Shown here one piece after another: positions 55,894 through 64,000 of a DNA stretch of 64,000 nucleotides (within the stretch, counting starts at the first letter, position 1; each line of letters starts with the position of its first letter). Made by a program: the position numbers and the translations under genes. Below the pieces are notes generated by a model. That model worked only from the letters and a program-made list of their open reading frames with translations. It ran no database searches and was not told where the DNA came from. This DNA comes from Pandoraea pnomenusa (GTDB taxonomy: Bacteria; Pseudomonadota; Gammaproteobacteria; Burkholderiales; Burkholderiaceae), in the NCBI RefSeq assembly GCF_000767615.3, contig NZ_CP009553.3:1922001-1986000 (forward strand), given 5' to 3'.

Positions 55894-57485
55894 ATGCAAA
55901 CGCTACAAAGGCTGGCTCGCTGGCTGCCGGTGCTGGCGGGGGCGATCGCCGGCATGCTGATCATGCTGGTGGTCGGACAGATCGTGCAGACGCGCATCGA
56001 CGACTTCCGGCTGCGCGCGTACGTGCAGGACATCATGGGCTTCATGAGCGACGCGTCGGTCTCGAGCCGCGACGCACTGCAAAGCGCGATGTACAGCGGT
56101 GCGGTGCCCTGCACCGACGAGGACATCCTCGCGCTGCGCCGCGTCGCCATGCGCAGTCCCTATTTCCACGACATCGCGCGCGTGCACGGCTCGCACCTGC
56201 TGTGCTCCGCGGTGGCCGGCCGTCTGGCGTCGGCGCCCGAACTGCCTCCCCGAGTCACGAAACCCGCAACGGCCTGAAGCTCTGGCATACGCTCACGGGC
56301 ATCGTCACGCCCGGCGTACGCGTCAATGCGGTTGGTCTTGGGGACGTGGTCGTATTCAGCCCGCCGGTGCTGCCTGACCGGCTGGTCACGCCCGCCCGGG
56401 GCTTCGCGTCGGTGGCGTCGACGAGCGACATGCGTTTCCAGTTCTGGCGTGCCGGCCTGTTCGATGACCAGCAGCGCATCCGGCCGGGCGAGACGTCGCG
56501 CTGGCTCGATGTCGGGGTCGTGCGACGCTACTCGGCTTGCTCGAACCGGGCGGACGTGTGTGCCTCGGCCGTGTACGTGTCGTCGAGCCTTGCCGGCAAC
56601 CCAACCGGGCTGGCGCTGGCGCTGGCGATCGGTGGACTGGCAGGAGGATCGGTCGGGTTGTCCTGGCGAGCGCGCCGGCGATACCGAACGTCCATTGACT
56701 GGGTGACGCAGCAGGCCGCGGAAGCCGGGGGCATTCACGTGGTCTATCAACCGCTGGTGCGCCTGAGCGATCGCAAGATGGTGGGGGTGGAGGCGCTTGC
56801 GCGGCTCAACGACACCTCAGGCGCGCCGATTTCCCCCGATATGTTCATCCCGATCGCGGAACGGCGCGGTGTGCTCGGGCTCATCACCCGACAGGTCGTG
56901 CGCCGTGCGCTCATCGAGATGCACGGGCGGGCGTTGGCCGACCCAGAGTTTCACATCAGCATCAATCTCGCCGCGGCGGACGTCGTCGACCGCAGTTTCC
57001 ATACCTACCTCAACCACATGGCGGCATCGCTGCGCGTGCCACGGGCGCAGATCGCACTGGAGATCACTGAGCGCTCGACCGATAACATGAAGCGATTGCG
57101 AGAGGCACTCGACCGGCTGCGTGCGGATGGCTACCAGATCCATATCGACGATTTCGGCACCGGCTTTTCCAATCTCGCCTACCTGTCGACATTGAACGTC
57201 GACGCGCTGAAAATCGACCGGATGTTCACGCACGCAATCGGGAGCGACGCGGTGGGCAGCGCCATCGTCGATCAGATCTGCAAGATGGCCGCGCTGCTCG
57301 AGGTGGATGTCATTGTCGAGGGGATCGAAACCCAGGCGCAGGCAGACTACATGCTCGCGCTGTCGCCGCGCGCCATCGGGCAGGGCTGGTTGTTCGGCAA
57401 GGCAGTGCCGGCCGATGCACTCGGTTCCGGTGTGGCCGGCGCACGGGCGCCGGAGGCGGTCGATGCGCCTGGCGAGCGCGCGTGA
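55894..57485 (+). pseudogene. CSS-motif/EAL cyclic-di-GMP phosphodiesterase, frameshifted
   Basis: The first part (55894-56277) reads a transmembrane helix (LPVLAGAIAGMLIMLVVGQIV) and the start of a CSS redox-sensor domain, ending in a stop after PELPPRVTKPATA. The rest, including the second membrane helix (GLALALAIGGLAGG) and the EAL domain, continues in another frame to 57485. Adding one C to the CCCC run at 56248-56251 restores a single protein of about 530 residues reading PELPPPSHETRNGLKLW. The EAL domain is intact: YQPLVRLSDRKMVGVEALAR, INLAAADVVD, EITERS, IDDFGTGFSNLAYL and KIDRMF. PdeC-type proteins degrade cyclic-di-GMP. It may be a true mutation, phase variation or an assembly error. 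Confidence 0.8.
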
Positions 57486-57804
57486 ACATGGGCGATGATG
57501 CGGGCAGGCGGCCTGCCGGCGGAGCTTGCGATACGGCGCGTGTCCCCGAGCGAGGCTGACGCGGTTCGGCACACTGCCGTGCGCGCATCAGGCAAATTAC
57601 CGAGAATAACGACAGGGATTCGGGACTAGAGTGAAAGCACCGTGGTCATGAAGTGCCCCCGACCTCCACGGACTGTCCGGCTCGCCGTCTTGGCGAGCCG
57701 CTTTTTTTTCCGATTGTCGGACGGTATTGTTGAACATGTTACGATTTCCGAAAAAACAGCATTGGCTGGCAGTTCCATAGCTGTCGCTTTACGGAAGGGG
57801 ACAT
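57486..57804. other. Gap after the phosphodiesterase gene
   Basis: This 319-base gap has no convincing gene. It contains the terminator at 57679-57709 and, after it, an AT-rich stretch (TTGTTGAACATGTTACG) that likely holds the promoter for the small hypothetical gene. Confidence 0.5.
57679..57709 (+). terminator. Rho-independent terminator
   Basis: GGCTCGCC at 57679-57686 pairs with GGCGAGCC at 57692-57699 around GTCTT, followed by GC and eight T residues. It lies almost 200 bases after the phosphodiesterase stop, so it may end that message or a separate short transcript. Confidence 0.8.
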
Positions 57805-58089
57805 ATGACCGACTCATTTCATTTTTCCTGGCACTACGTCAGCCACACGCCGCCAGGGCGTCCGTTTGAACTGGCCGGTGCCGTGACACCGCGCGCGGAT
57901 GAACGCTTCGACGGCGCCGTCGATGCCTATTGCGACGGTCACTACATCGGCCGCTGCGAATTCTCGAGCATTACGGCGCGAGACGCGTCGTCCGCGGCCG
58001 CACAGATTCGTAAGCGCATCGAGCAACGCATCGAGGATCGCGTTGCCAACGAGAGCGCGACGGCTCCCACTTCGACTTCCTCGCACTGA
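57805..58089 (+). CDS. Hypothetical protein of 94 residues
   Basis: I do not recognise this gene. The ATG at 57805 has GGAAGGGGACAT upstream, a strong ribosome site, and codon use is like neighbouring genes. The protein begins MTDSFHFSWHYVSHTPPG, has a central FDGAVDAYCDGHYIGRCEF and a charged amphipathic helix (QIRKRIEQRIEDRV) at the end. No signal peptide or membrane helix is seen. The two cysteines in YCDGHYIGRC are eight residues apart. It stands alone between two terminator-like elements. Confidence 0.65.
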   Translation: MTDSFHFSWHYVSHTPPGRPFELAGAVTPRADERFDGAVDAYCDGHYIGRCEFSSITARDASSAAAQIRKRIEQRIEDRVANESATAPTSTSSH

Positions 58090-58842
58090 ACGCGGCGCCA
58101 CCCGCCGCCGCTTCCTTGCATTCGTCACAACGCCGCCATTGCGTCGTGCCCGTACGAGCGCGCCAGTGCCCTTTGGGGTAACGCGCGACGCGGGCCATGG
58201 CTGGCGCGCGCCCTCATCTTCCTTGTCCTCCCATCGTCCTTGCGGCAGTCTGCGTCGCACAGAACCGGCGCGCAAAAAAAAAACGGCCAGCGCGTTGCTG
58301 GCCGTGAAATCCACCAGGAGGAGGTGGAGGAGACAGGTGCAACTATATCAGGGAAATCCCTAGACGGGTAAACCTTCTTTAAAAAATCTGTAGAAAAACC
58401 ACAACTGCGACAATTCGTCGCTTTTCGATCGTCGGATCGTCCTCGAGACGCCACGCCCACGACCCTCGTCGTCTTCTGAGCATCTTCCAACAGAAACTCG
58501 GGTCGCTTCCCATCCCGAAGTGGAGAAAAACCACAGACCGGTCTCGCATCGTGCGCCGTGCGGTCGGTCGCCGGATCGATCCGGTCGAGGGCGCTGTCCC
58601 CCTGGCATCCGTCGGGAATCTAAGTGTTTACACTGAGCATCGATTTACGTTCGGCGGGATAAACTTCCGCAAAGCGTAATTTCGTGGGCTGAACATGGCC
58701 GGGTACGGTCGCGTTTTGCCCCGAAATCGCCTGTTGACCCGATTGGAGGGGGCAGGGGGCCTGGCACGAGGCAACGAACCAAGAAACCGGCGCCTCGACC
58801 GGAACGCAATGACACGAAGTTGCGAGAACGTTTGGAGACAGA
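58090..58842. other. Long gap holding a candidate small RNA and the MFS promoter region
   Basis: This 753-base gap has no protein gene that I trust; the open frames in it on the minus strand are arginine-rich and have no ribosome site. It contains the candidate small RNA at 58274-58335. From 58618 the DNA carries GTGTTTACACTGAGC and GATTTACG, which may be part of the MFS promoter. Confidence 0.5.
58274..58335 (-). ncRNA. Candidate small RNA with anti-Shine-Dalgarno loop
   Basis: Reading the minus strand, a TATAGT -10 (58342-58347) precedes a transcript of about 62 bases. It folds a hairpin CCACC-TCCTCCT-GGTGG (58311-58327 in plus coordinates), exposing CCTCC, the complement of the ribosome binding site, with a further CTCCTCC on its 5' side. 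It ends in the terminator CGGCCAGC/GCTGGCCG (58284-58304) with ten T residues. Hfq-dependent C-rich small RNAs of this design are known in Burkholderia. The start and -35 (TTTACC, spacing about 19) are uncertain. Confidence 0.55.
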
Positions 58843-60198
58843 ATGAAAGCAGCACAAGTGAATGTGGGCGCGCTTATCGACGAGAGTCGTCTTGGCCCGT
58901 ACCAATGGTGGGTGATCGTGTTGTGCGCGATGTGCCTGGTCGTTGACGGCTTCGACGTGCAGGCCATGGGGTACGTCGCGCCGGTCGTGATTCGTGAGTG
59001 GGGCATCGCCAAGGAGACGCTCTCCCCGGTGTTCGGCGCGGGACTGTTCGGCATGCTGGTCGGTTCGCTGACCTTCTCGGCGCTGGCCGACAAGCTGGGC
59101 CGGCGCCCGGTGCTGATCGGCGCCACGCTCTTTTTCTCCGTGTGCATGCTCGTCACGGGCTTCGCCAATACCATCACCGAGCTGGTCGTGTGGCGTTTCG
59201 CCGCGGGCCTGGGCCTGGGCTGCATCATGCCCAATGCCATGGCGCTGGCTGGTGAATATAGCCCGCGTCGCATGCGCGTGTCGCTCATGATGATCGTGTC
59301 GTGCGGCTTCACGCTGGGCGGCGTGGTCGGCGGGCTCATCACCGCTGCCATCATTCCGAGCCTGGGCTGGCGCGCGGTGTTCTACATCGGCGGCGCGATT
59401 CCGCTGGTGCTGGGTCTGCTGATGTGGATCTCGCTGCCGGAATCGATTCAGTTCCTGATGTTCAGGAAGAGCGACAACGCGCGCATCCGCAAGCAATTGC
59501 TGCGCGTCGCGCCCGGCGCCGACGTGCCGGCCGGCGCACAGTTCGTGCTCGACGAGCAGAAAGCCAAGGGCGTGCCGTTCATCGAATTGTTCAAGGACGG
59601 CCGCGCACGGGTGACGCTGCTGCTGTGGGTCATCAATTTCGCCAACCTGCTCGACATGTACTTCCTGTCGAACTGGCTGCCGACGGTGATCCGCGACGCC
59701 GGTTACTCGACGCAGGTCGCCGTGATGGCCGGTACCGCGCTGTGGGCGGGCGGTGTGATCGGTACGTTGTTGCTCGGTCGCGTGATCGACCGCGTGGGCT
59801 TCACGAGCGTGCTGGCCGTCACCTTCCTGATCGCCATTGCGGCCACCGCGGCCATCGGCAATCCGGTAGTGATGGTGTCGATGGTGGCCGTTTTCATTGC
59901 GATCTTCTTCGCGGGCTTCTCGATCATCGGCGGGCAACCGGCGCTCAACGCGCTGGCGGCGACCTACTACCCCACATCGCTGCGCTCCACGGGCATCGGC
60001 TGGAGCCTGGGTGTCGGCCGGATCGGCTCGGTCCTCGGTCCCGTGCTGGGGGGCGCGTTGATGCACCTGCAATGGTCGTCCTCGTCGCTGTTCCTCGCGG
60101 CGGCCGTGCCGGCATGCGTGTCGTTGATCGGTGTGCTCGCCATTGCCCGTTCCCAACGCGGCGATCGCGGCAATCTGCGCACCGCGACCGCCGGTTGA
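58843..60198 (+). CDS. MFS transporter, aromatic acid:H+ symporter (AAHS) type
   Basis: This 451-residue, twelve-helix transporter has the AAHS mark VVDGFDVQAMGYVAP in helix one, the MFS loop SALADKLGRRPVLIG, RFAAGLGLGCIMPNAMAL and the late FSIIGGQPALNALAATYYP. Family members such as PcaK and BenK import protocatechuate, benzoate or related acids. The substrate is not known, and no aromatic pathway adjoins it. GGAGACAGA precedes the ATG. A hairpin terminator follows about 100 bases after the stop. Confidence 0.92.
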   Translation: MKAAQVNVGALIDESRLGPYQWWVIVLCAMCLVVDGFDVQAMGYVAPVVIREWGIAKETLSPVFGAGLFGMLVGSLTFSALADKLGRRPVLIGATLFFSVCMLVTGFANTITELVVWRFAAGLGLGCIMPNAMALAGEYSPRRMRVSLMMIVSCGFTLGGVVGGLITAAIIPSLGWRAVFYIGGAIPLVLGLLMWISLPESIQFLMFRKSDNARIRKQLLRVAPGADVPAGAQFVLDEQKAKGVPFIELFKDGRARVTLLLWVINFANLLDMYFLSNWLPTVIRDAGYSTQVAVMAGTALWAGGVIGTLLLGRVIDRVGFTSVLAVTFLIAIAATAAIGNPVVMVSMVAVFIAIFFAGFSIIGGQPALNALAATYYPTSLRSTGIGWSLGVGRIGSVLGPVLGGALMHLQWSSSSLFLAAAVPACVSLIGVLAIARSQRGDRGNLRTATAG

Positions 60199-60293
60199 GG
60201 GCGTCTCGTTGCTGGCGTTGCGGGACTGTCGGGGCCGGTCCGAGCAGCCATGAGCAGCGGTTAGGGGTCCGATAACGATCGAGTATGAAAGTG

Positions 60294-60334
60294 CGACGCC
60301 CGCCGGCGTTATCATGGCGGGCGTCGTTCATTTT
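60294..60334 (+). terminator. Terminator after the AAHS transporter
   Basis: CGACGCCCGCC at 60294-60304 pairs with GGCGGGCGTCG at 60316-60326 around an 11-base loop, followed by TTCATTTT. Confidence 0.65.
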
Positions 60335-60385
60335 GCGGCGGCATCTGCGATGCGCCACGCGTCGCGTTGAATAACCAGAACGACA

Positions 60386-61606
60386 ATGACATCGACGTCC
60401 GAACTCTCTCCTGCGTTGCCGTCCGAGCGCGTGCTGCTCGGCATTCTCGGCCTGTTCATGATGATCGCGCCGGCCTCCACCGACATGTACCTGCCGGGGC
60501 TGGTGACCATGCGGCATGAGCTGGACGCGAGTGCGGCCGCCGCGCAACTCACGCTGTCGTACTTCTTCCTCGGCTTCGCGTTCGGACAACTGCTCTGGGG
60601 GCCGCTGGCCGACCGCTTTGGCCGGCGTCGCCCGATGGCGGCGGGCATCGCGCTGTACATCTTCGGCAGCATCGGCTGCGCCTTCGCCGACAGCATGGAT
60701 CACATGATGGTGTGGCGCTTCGTGCAAGCGCTGGGCGGCTGTGCGATGCCGGTGATAGCGCAGGCCATCGTGCGCGACGTCTACGGTCCGCGCAACAGCG
60801 CGCGCGCCTTCTCGATCATGCTGCTGGTGATGAGCGTGGCACCGATCGTGGCGCCGCTCGTCGGCGGCCAGATGCTGCGATTCACCTCCTGGCGCGTGAT
60901 CTTCGGGGTGCTCGCCCTGTTTGGCGCGGTGGCGATGCTTGCGCTGTGGCGCCTGCCGGAGACGGGGGCGGTGCATGCGCGTCAGGCGGGCGGTCCGCGC
61001 GCGGTCGCGGTGTCGTACTGGCAACTGCTGCGCGATCCGCATTTCGTCGGTTACATGCTCGCGGGCGGGGCGGTCTTCGGCGCGTCGTTCACCTACATCA
61101 CGGGTACGCCGCTCGTGTACATGGAGTACTTCCACGTGTCGCCGCAGTTCTTCGGCGTGTTGTTCGGCATCAACATCGTGGGCATGGCGGGCATGACGGT
61201 CTTTAATTCGCGCCGCGTCGGGCAATTCGGGCCCTATCGCCTCATGCGCGTGGGTATCGTCGGCTGCGCGATCGTCACGTCGGTGCTGTGCGCGACGGTT
61301 TGGCTGGGCTTCGCGCTGCTGCCGCTCATGGTGATGATGCTGTTCCTGTTCATGTCGCTGCGCGGCATCATCACGGCCAATTCGGTCGCGGGCGCGCTGG
61401 CCAATCATCCGACGCGCGCAGGCGCGGCAGCGGCGTTGGTGGGTAGCGTCCAGTACGGCTTCGGCTTTGCCGCGGGCGGGCTGCTCGGGCTGTTCAACGA
61501 TGGCACGCCGCGTCCGCTGGTGGCTGTCATGTGTGGCTTCGCGCTGCTGGCGCTCATCGCATTGTTCACCATGCTGCGTGACCCGCACGGTGCCCGTGCG
61601 CATTGA
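60386..61606 (+). CDS. Bcr/CflA-type multidrug efflux MFS transporter
   Basis: This 406-residue transporter has twelve helices. STDMYLPGL in the first loop, FGQLLWGPLADRFGRRRP in the loop between helices two and three, and QALGGCAMPVIAQAIVRD are characteristic of the Bcr/CflA (DHA1) family that exports bicyclomycin, chloramphenicol or other drugs. The first helix segment LLGILGLFMMIAP is typical. Actual substrates are unknown. It is convergent with the P450 gene; a GC-rich terminator lies between. Confidence 0.92.
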   Translation: MTSTSELSPALPSERVLLGILGLFMMIAPASTDMYLPGLVTMRHELDASAAAAQLTLSYFFLGFAFGQLLWGPLADRFGRRRPMAAGIALYIFGSIGCAFADSMDHMMVWRFVQALGGCAMPVIAQAIVRDVYGPRNSARAFSIMLLVMSVAPIVAPLVGGQMLRFTSWRVIFGVLALFGAVAMLALWRLPETGAVHARQAGGPRAVAVSYWQLLRDPHFVGYMLAGGAVFGASFTYITGTPLVYMEYFHVSPQFFGVLFGINIVGMAGMTVFNSRRVGQFGPYRLMRVGIVGCAIVTSVLCATVWLGFALLPLMVMMLFLFMSLRGIITANSVAGALANHPTRAGAAAALVGSVQYGFGFAAGGLLGLFNDGTPRPLVAVMCGFALLALIALFTMLRDPHGARAH

Positions 61607-61640
61607 CGTATCCACCGACGCGTAACGTGCGCGGGACGAA

Positions 61641-61670
61641 AAAGGGGGGGCGCCGCGGCACCCCCCCTTT
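61641..61670. terminator. Bidirectional terminator between bcr and the P450 gene
   Basis: AAAGGGGGGG at 61641-61650 pairs with CCCCCCCTTT at 61661-61670 around CGCCGCGGCA. Read on the minus strand it is followed by TT and then CG, making a five-T tail; the plus side has a shorter TTTGCTTT. Confidence 0.7.
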
Positions 61671-61695
61671 GCTTTGCCTCGAGCGAGGCCGCGCG

Positions 61696-64000
61696 TTACA
61701 ACGCCAGCACCAACTTCTTGCCGCAGGCGCGTGAGCAGCACGACATCATCTTCGTGTTGGCGTCGCGTTCCGCGCGCGTGAGCACCACGTCGCGGTGGTC
61801 CACGTCGCCTTCGAGGACCTGCACTTCGCACGACCCGCACAGCCCTTCCTCGCAATCGCTCTGCACGTCGATGTTGGCTGCGCGCAGCGCCGTGAGCAGT
61901 GTCTGGTCCGCCGGCACCGTCAACGTGATGCCCGAGTCCTTGAGCGTGACTTCGAACGCATGCTCCTTCTCGGGATCGAGCGTGCCAAGCTGCGACTGGA
62001 AATGTTCGACGCGCAACGTATCGTCCGGCCAATGGGCGCAGCATTCGGCCAGCGCATCGAGCAGGCGCACCGGGCCGCAAGCGTAGACCTGCGTACCGGC
62101 TTGCGGCGTGGCGAGCAAGGCGACGTAATCGGCACGCTGGCCTTCGTCCTTCACCCACAAGTGCAAACGCTCGCCATGCAGTGCCCGAAGCTCGTCGACG
62201 AGCGCCATCGTGCGACGGCTTCGGCCGCTGTAATGGATCTCGTAATCCATGCCGAGCGCCTTTGCACGCCGGGCCATCGCGGCAATCGGTGTGACGCCGA
62301 TGCCGCCGGCCACGAAGATCGCGCGCGGCGTGGTTTCGTCCAGGCGGAAGTGGTTGCGCGGGCCGCGCACGCGCAGCCGATCGCCGACCTTGACCTGTGT
62401 GTGCATCCAGTTCGATCCGCCGCGGCCCTGCGGCTCGTGCAGCACGGCGATTTCGAACGCACCGACGTCCGCCGGGTCGCCGCAAAGCGAGTATTGACGC
62501 GAGAGCCCGGTATCGCCGCATTCGACGTCGATGTGCGAGCCGGGTGCCCAGCGCGGCATGGCACGGCCGTCGGGCGCCACCAGGCGCAGCTTGACGATAC
62601 CGTCGGCCACGGGCGACACCGACTCGACCACGACCGGACGTGTCACGCTGTGGCCAGACGGTTCGCCAATGCGCACCGGCGAATGGCGCGCCAGAATGGA
62701 CGGATCGCGCAACTCGGGATTCTGCGCCGGATCCCACTCCACCCAGAGATGCTCGGGGCCGCGGAACGACGTGTTGGGCACGTACGTGAACTTCTGCTCG
62801 GCGAGCTTCATGTGCGGTAGCCGACGCGTGAACTCTTCCAGGAAAATCTGCATTTCCATGCGGGCGAGATTCTTGCCCATGCACTGGTGCGAGCCGTAGC
62901 CGAACGTCAGTTGGTCGCTGGCATTCTCACGACGGATGTCGAACAGGTCGGCATCGGCGAAATGGGCTTCGTCATGGTTGGCCGACGACGTCACGATGAG
63001 CAGCTTGGCGCCCGCGGCAATGTCGACGCCGCCGATGTTGACGTCCTTCGTCGCGAGGCGGCGCCACGCGGCGACCGAGCCGTTGTGACGCAGGCACTCC
63101 TCGACGGCGTTCGGAATGAGCGACGGGTCTTCGCAGATCTCGCGCCACACGTCGGGGTGTTGCAGCAACAGTTTCATCGCGTTGGCGGTGGCGTTGGCGG
63201 TCGTCTCATGCGCGGCCACGATGCCTGCCATCATCATCGAGTGCAGATACGAATCGGTGACGACTTCCGGGTGTTCCTTCTGCTTGCGAATGCCGTACTG
63301 CATCCAGCCCGGGCCGTCCGGGTTCTGACGCATCTTGTCGAGAATCTTGCCGGCGAGCTGCCAGAAGTTGCCGACTGCGTGCGCCACCGCCACCTGTTCC
63401 TCGGGCTTGGGGCGCCCCCAGGTATTGACCGTGTGCGCAATGGAATACTCGCGCAGTTTGTCCATGTCTTCTTCCGGCACGCCGAGGAAGTGCAGGGCCA
63501 CGGTGAGCGGCACTTCCCACAGCATCTGGTCGACGAGATCGGCGCGACCGTCGTTCACGAACCGGTCGACGTATTCGCGCGCAAGCTGGCGCACGAGGGG
63601 TTCGTGATGCTTGAGATGCTCCGGCGTGAACGGCTCCATCAGCACGCGGCGTCGCGGCATGTGCGCCGGTTCGTCTTCGTTGACCAGTGTGCGATTGAGC
63701 GCGAAACCATAAGACGCGAGCACGGCATTCGCTTCCGGCCCCGTCGGCGTGATCTTCTCCAGCGCGATCGAGGGGCTGAAGGTGATGTTGTCGCGGAAGA
63801 TCGCCTTGATGTCGTCGTAGCGGGTCACCACCCAGTAGCCGAGCTTCGGGCTGTAGAACACCGGCTCCTGCTCGCGCGCCCATCGCACGTACTCGGGGGG
63901 ATCCTGCTGATAACCGTCTTCGAACGGGTCGAACTCGGCGGCGCGTGCGCTGATCGGGCATCCGTTCGGGGCCTTTGCCGCCGTGGCCTGATGAAACGGG
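61696..64000 (-). CDS. Self-sufficient cytochrome P450 fused to a phthalate-family reductase (CYP116B type; 5' end cut by window edge)
   Basis: The frame stays open to the window end, so the first residues and start codon are missing; the visible N-terminus reads GCPISARAAEFDPFEDGYQQD. The haem domain has the I-helix AAHETTANA, the ExxR in EECLRHN, and the haem cysteine in FGYGSHQCMG. A reductase follows: FMN site RQYSLCGDP, NAD(P)H site VAGGIGVTPI, and a plant-type [2Fe-2S] domain with CEEGLCGSC and the fourth Cys about 30 residues on. Electron flow NADPH-FMN-FeS-haem in one chain makes the enzyme independent of partners. CYP116B proteins hydroxylate or dealkylate varied aromatic and thiocarbamate compounds. 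It is the last feature in the window. Confidence 0.94.
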   Translation of the reverse strand, partial: PFHQATAAKAPNGCPISARAAEFDPFEDGYQQDPPEYVRWAREQEPVFYSPKLGYWVVTRYDDIKAIFRDNITFSPSIALEKITPTGPEANAVLASYGFALNRTLVNEDEPAHMPRRRVLMEPFTPEHLKHHEPLVRQLAREYVDRFVNDGRADLVDQMLWEVPLTVALHFLGVPEEDMDKLREYSIAHTVNTWGRPKPEEQVAVAHAVGNFWQLAGKILDKMRQNPDGPGWMQYGIRKQKEHPEVVTDSYLHSMMMAGIVAAHETTANATANAMKLLLQHPDVWREICEDPSLIPNAVEECLRHNGSVAAWRRLATKDVNIGGVDIAAGAKLLIVTSSANHDEAHFADADLFDIRRENASDQLTFGYGSHQCMGKNLARMEMQIFLEEFTRRLPHMKLAEQKFTYVPNTSFRGPEHLWVEWDPAQNPELRDPSILARHSPVRIGEPSGHSVTRPVVVESVSPVADGIVKLRLVAPDGRAMPRWAPGSHIDVECGDTGLSRQYSLCGDPADVGAFEIAVLHEPQGRGGSNWMHTQVKVGDRLRVRGPRNHFRLDETTPRAIFVAGGIGVTPIAAMARRAKALGMDYEIHYSGRSRRTMALVDELRALHGERLHLWVKDEGQRADYVALLATPQAGTQVYACGPVRLLDALAECCAHWPDDTLRVEHFQSQLGTLDPEKEHAFEVTLKDSGITLTVPADQTLLTALRAANIDVQSDCEEGLCGSCEVQVLEGDVDHRDVVLTRAERDANTKMMSCCSRACGKKLVLAL

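Noticed and set aside
59945..62884. Minus-strand open frame of 979 codons covering parts of three genes
   Set aside because: It crosses an MFS gene, a convergent terminator and the P450 in a different frame; the composition (Arg, His, Gln) is typical of antisense shadow.

Overview
The window is high-GC DNA (low-to-mid 60s % by eye) with dense genes and short gaps. The gene order Rieske oxygenase / xseB-ispA-dxs / folE2, and the yqeY-dnaG-rpoD-tRNA block with a lysine/alanine-rich RpoD extension, point to a betaproteobacterium of the Burkholderiaceae. Pandoraea is my best genus guess, but that is inference and not something the sequence proves. I see no insertion sequence, prophage, CRISPR array or rRNA. 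It looks like a chromosomal segment that mixes core blocks with catabolic and regulatory accessory blocks.

Layout. (1) 1-15.7 kb, mostly core: a Rieske oxygenase cut by the left edge; xseB, ispA, dxs (isoprenoid precursors); folE2; tsaD; cytochrome b561; a PAP2 phosphatase; a DUF2127 membrane protein; a BaiN/YhiN flavoprotein; yqeY, dnaG, rpoD and a CAU-anticodon tRNA. rpsU is not in its usual place before yqeY. (2) 15.8-36 kb, a catabolic island. A PucR-type regulator heads a leftward nine-gene run: flavin reductase with a Nudix-like tail, aldehyde dehydrogenase, LLM flavin monooxygenase, alpha/beta hydrolase, NIPSNAP protein, a ProV/ProW/ProX-like ABC importer and a carboxymuconolactone-decarboxylase-like protein. 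Divergent from it is a rightward run: DUF1185 protein, 2-hydroxyacid dehydrogenase, M14 deacylase (DoeB-like), Lrp/AsnC regulator, then a mirrored block of semialdehyde dehydrogenase, aminotransferase, aminotransferase, semialdehyde dehydrogenase. Together these suggest import, oxidation and deamination of an amine- or betaine-like compound whose identity I cannot name.

(3) 36-41.2 kb: dabA/dabB, an inorganic-carbon uptake pair, with a divergent LysR regulator. (4) 41.2-46.3 kb: a probable light-response cluster of a MerR/LitR-like regulator without a recognisable B12 motif, folE, an ECF sigma factor, an iron-sulphur photolyase/cryptochrome and an SDR. AT-rich repeats lie in front of it. (5) 46.6-55.7 kb: an ACS-type MFS transporter divergent from asparaginase-gntR, a GFA-family protein, a chemoreceptor, a CoA-transferase divergent from a LysR regulator, and a zinc-ribbon membrane protein.

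(6) 55.9-64 kb: a CSS-EAL cyclic-di-GMP phosphodiesterase gene broken by a one-base frameshift in a C run, a small hypothetical gene, a candidate minus-strand small RNA whose predicted loop is an anti-Shine-Dalgarno sequence, two MFS transporters (AAHS and Bcr/CflA types), and a CYP116B-type self-sufficient P450 cut by the right edge.

The strongest candidates for something undescribed are the PucR-headed catabolic island, the B12-motif-less LitR cluster with its repeated operator, and the anti-SD small RNA.
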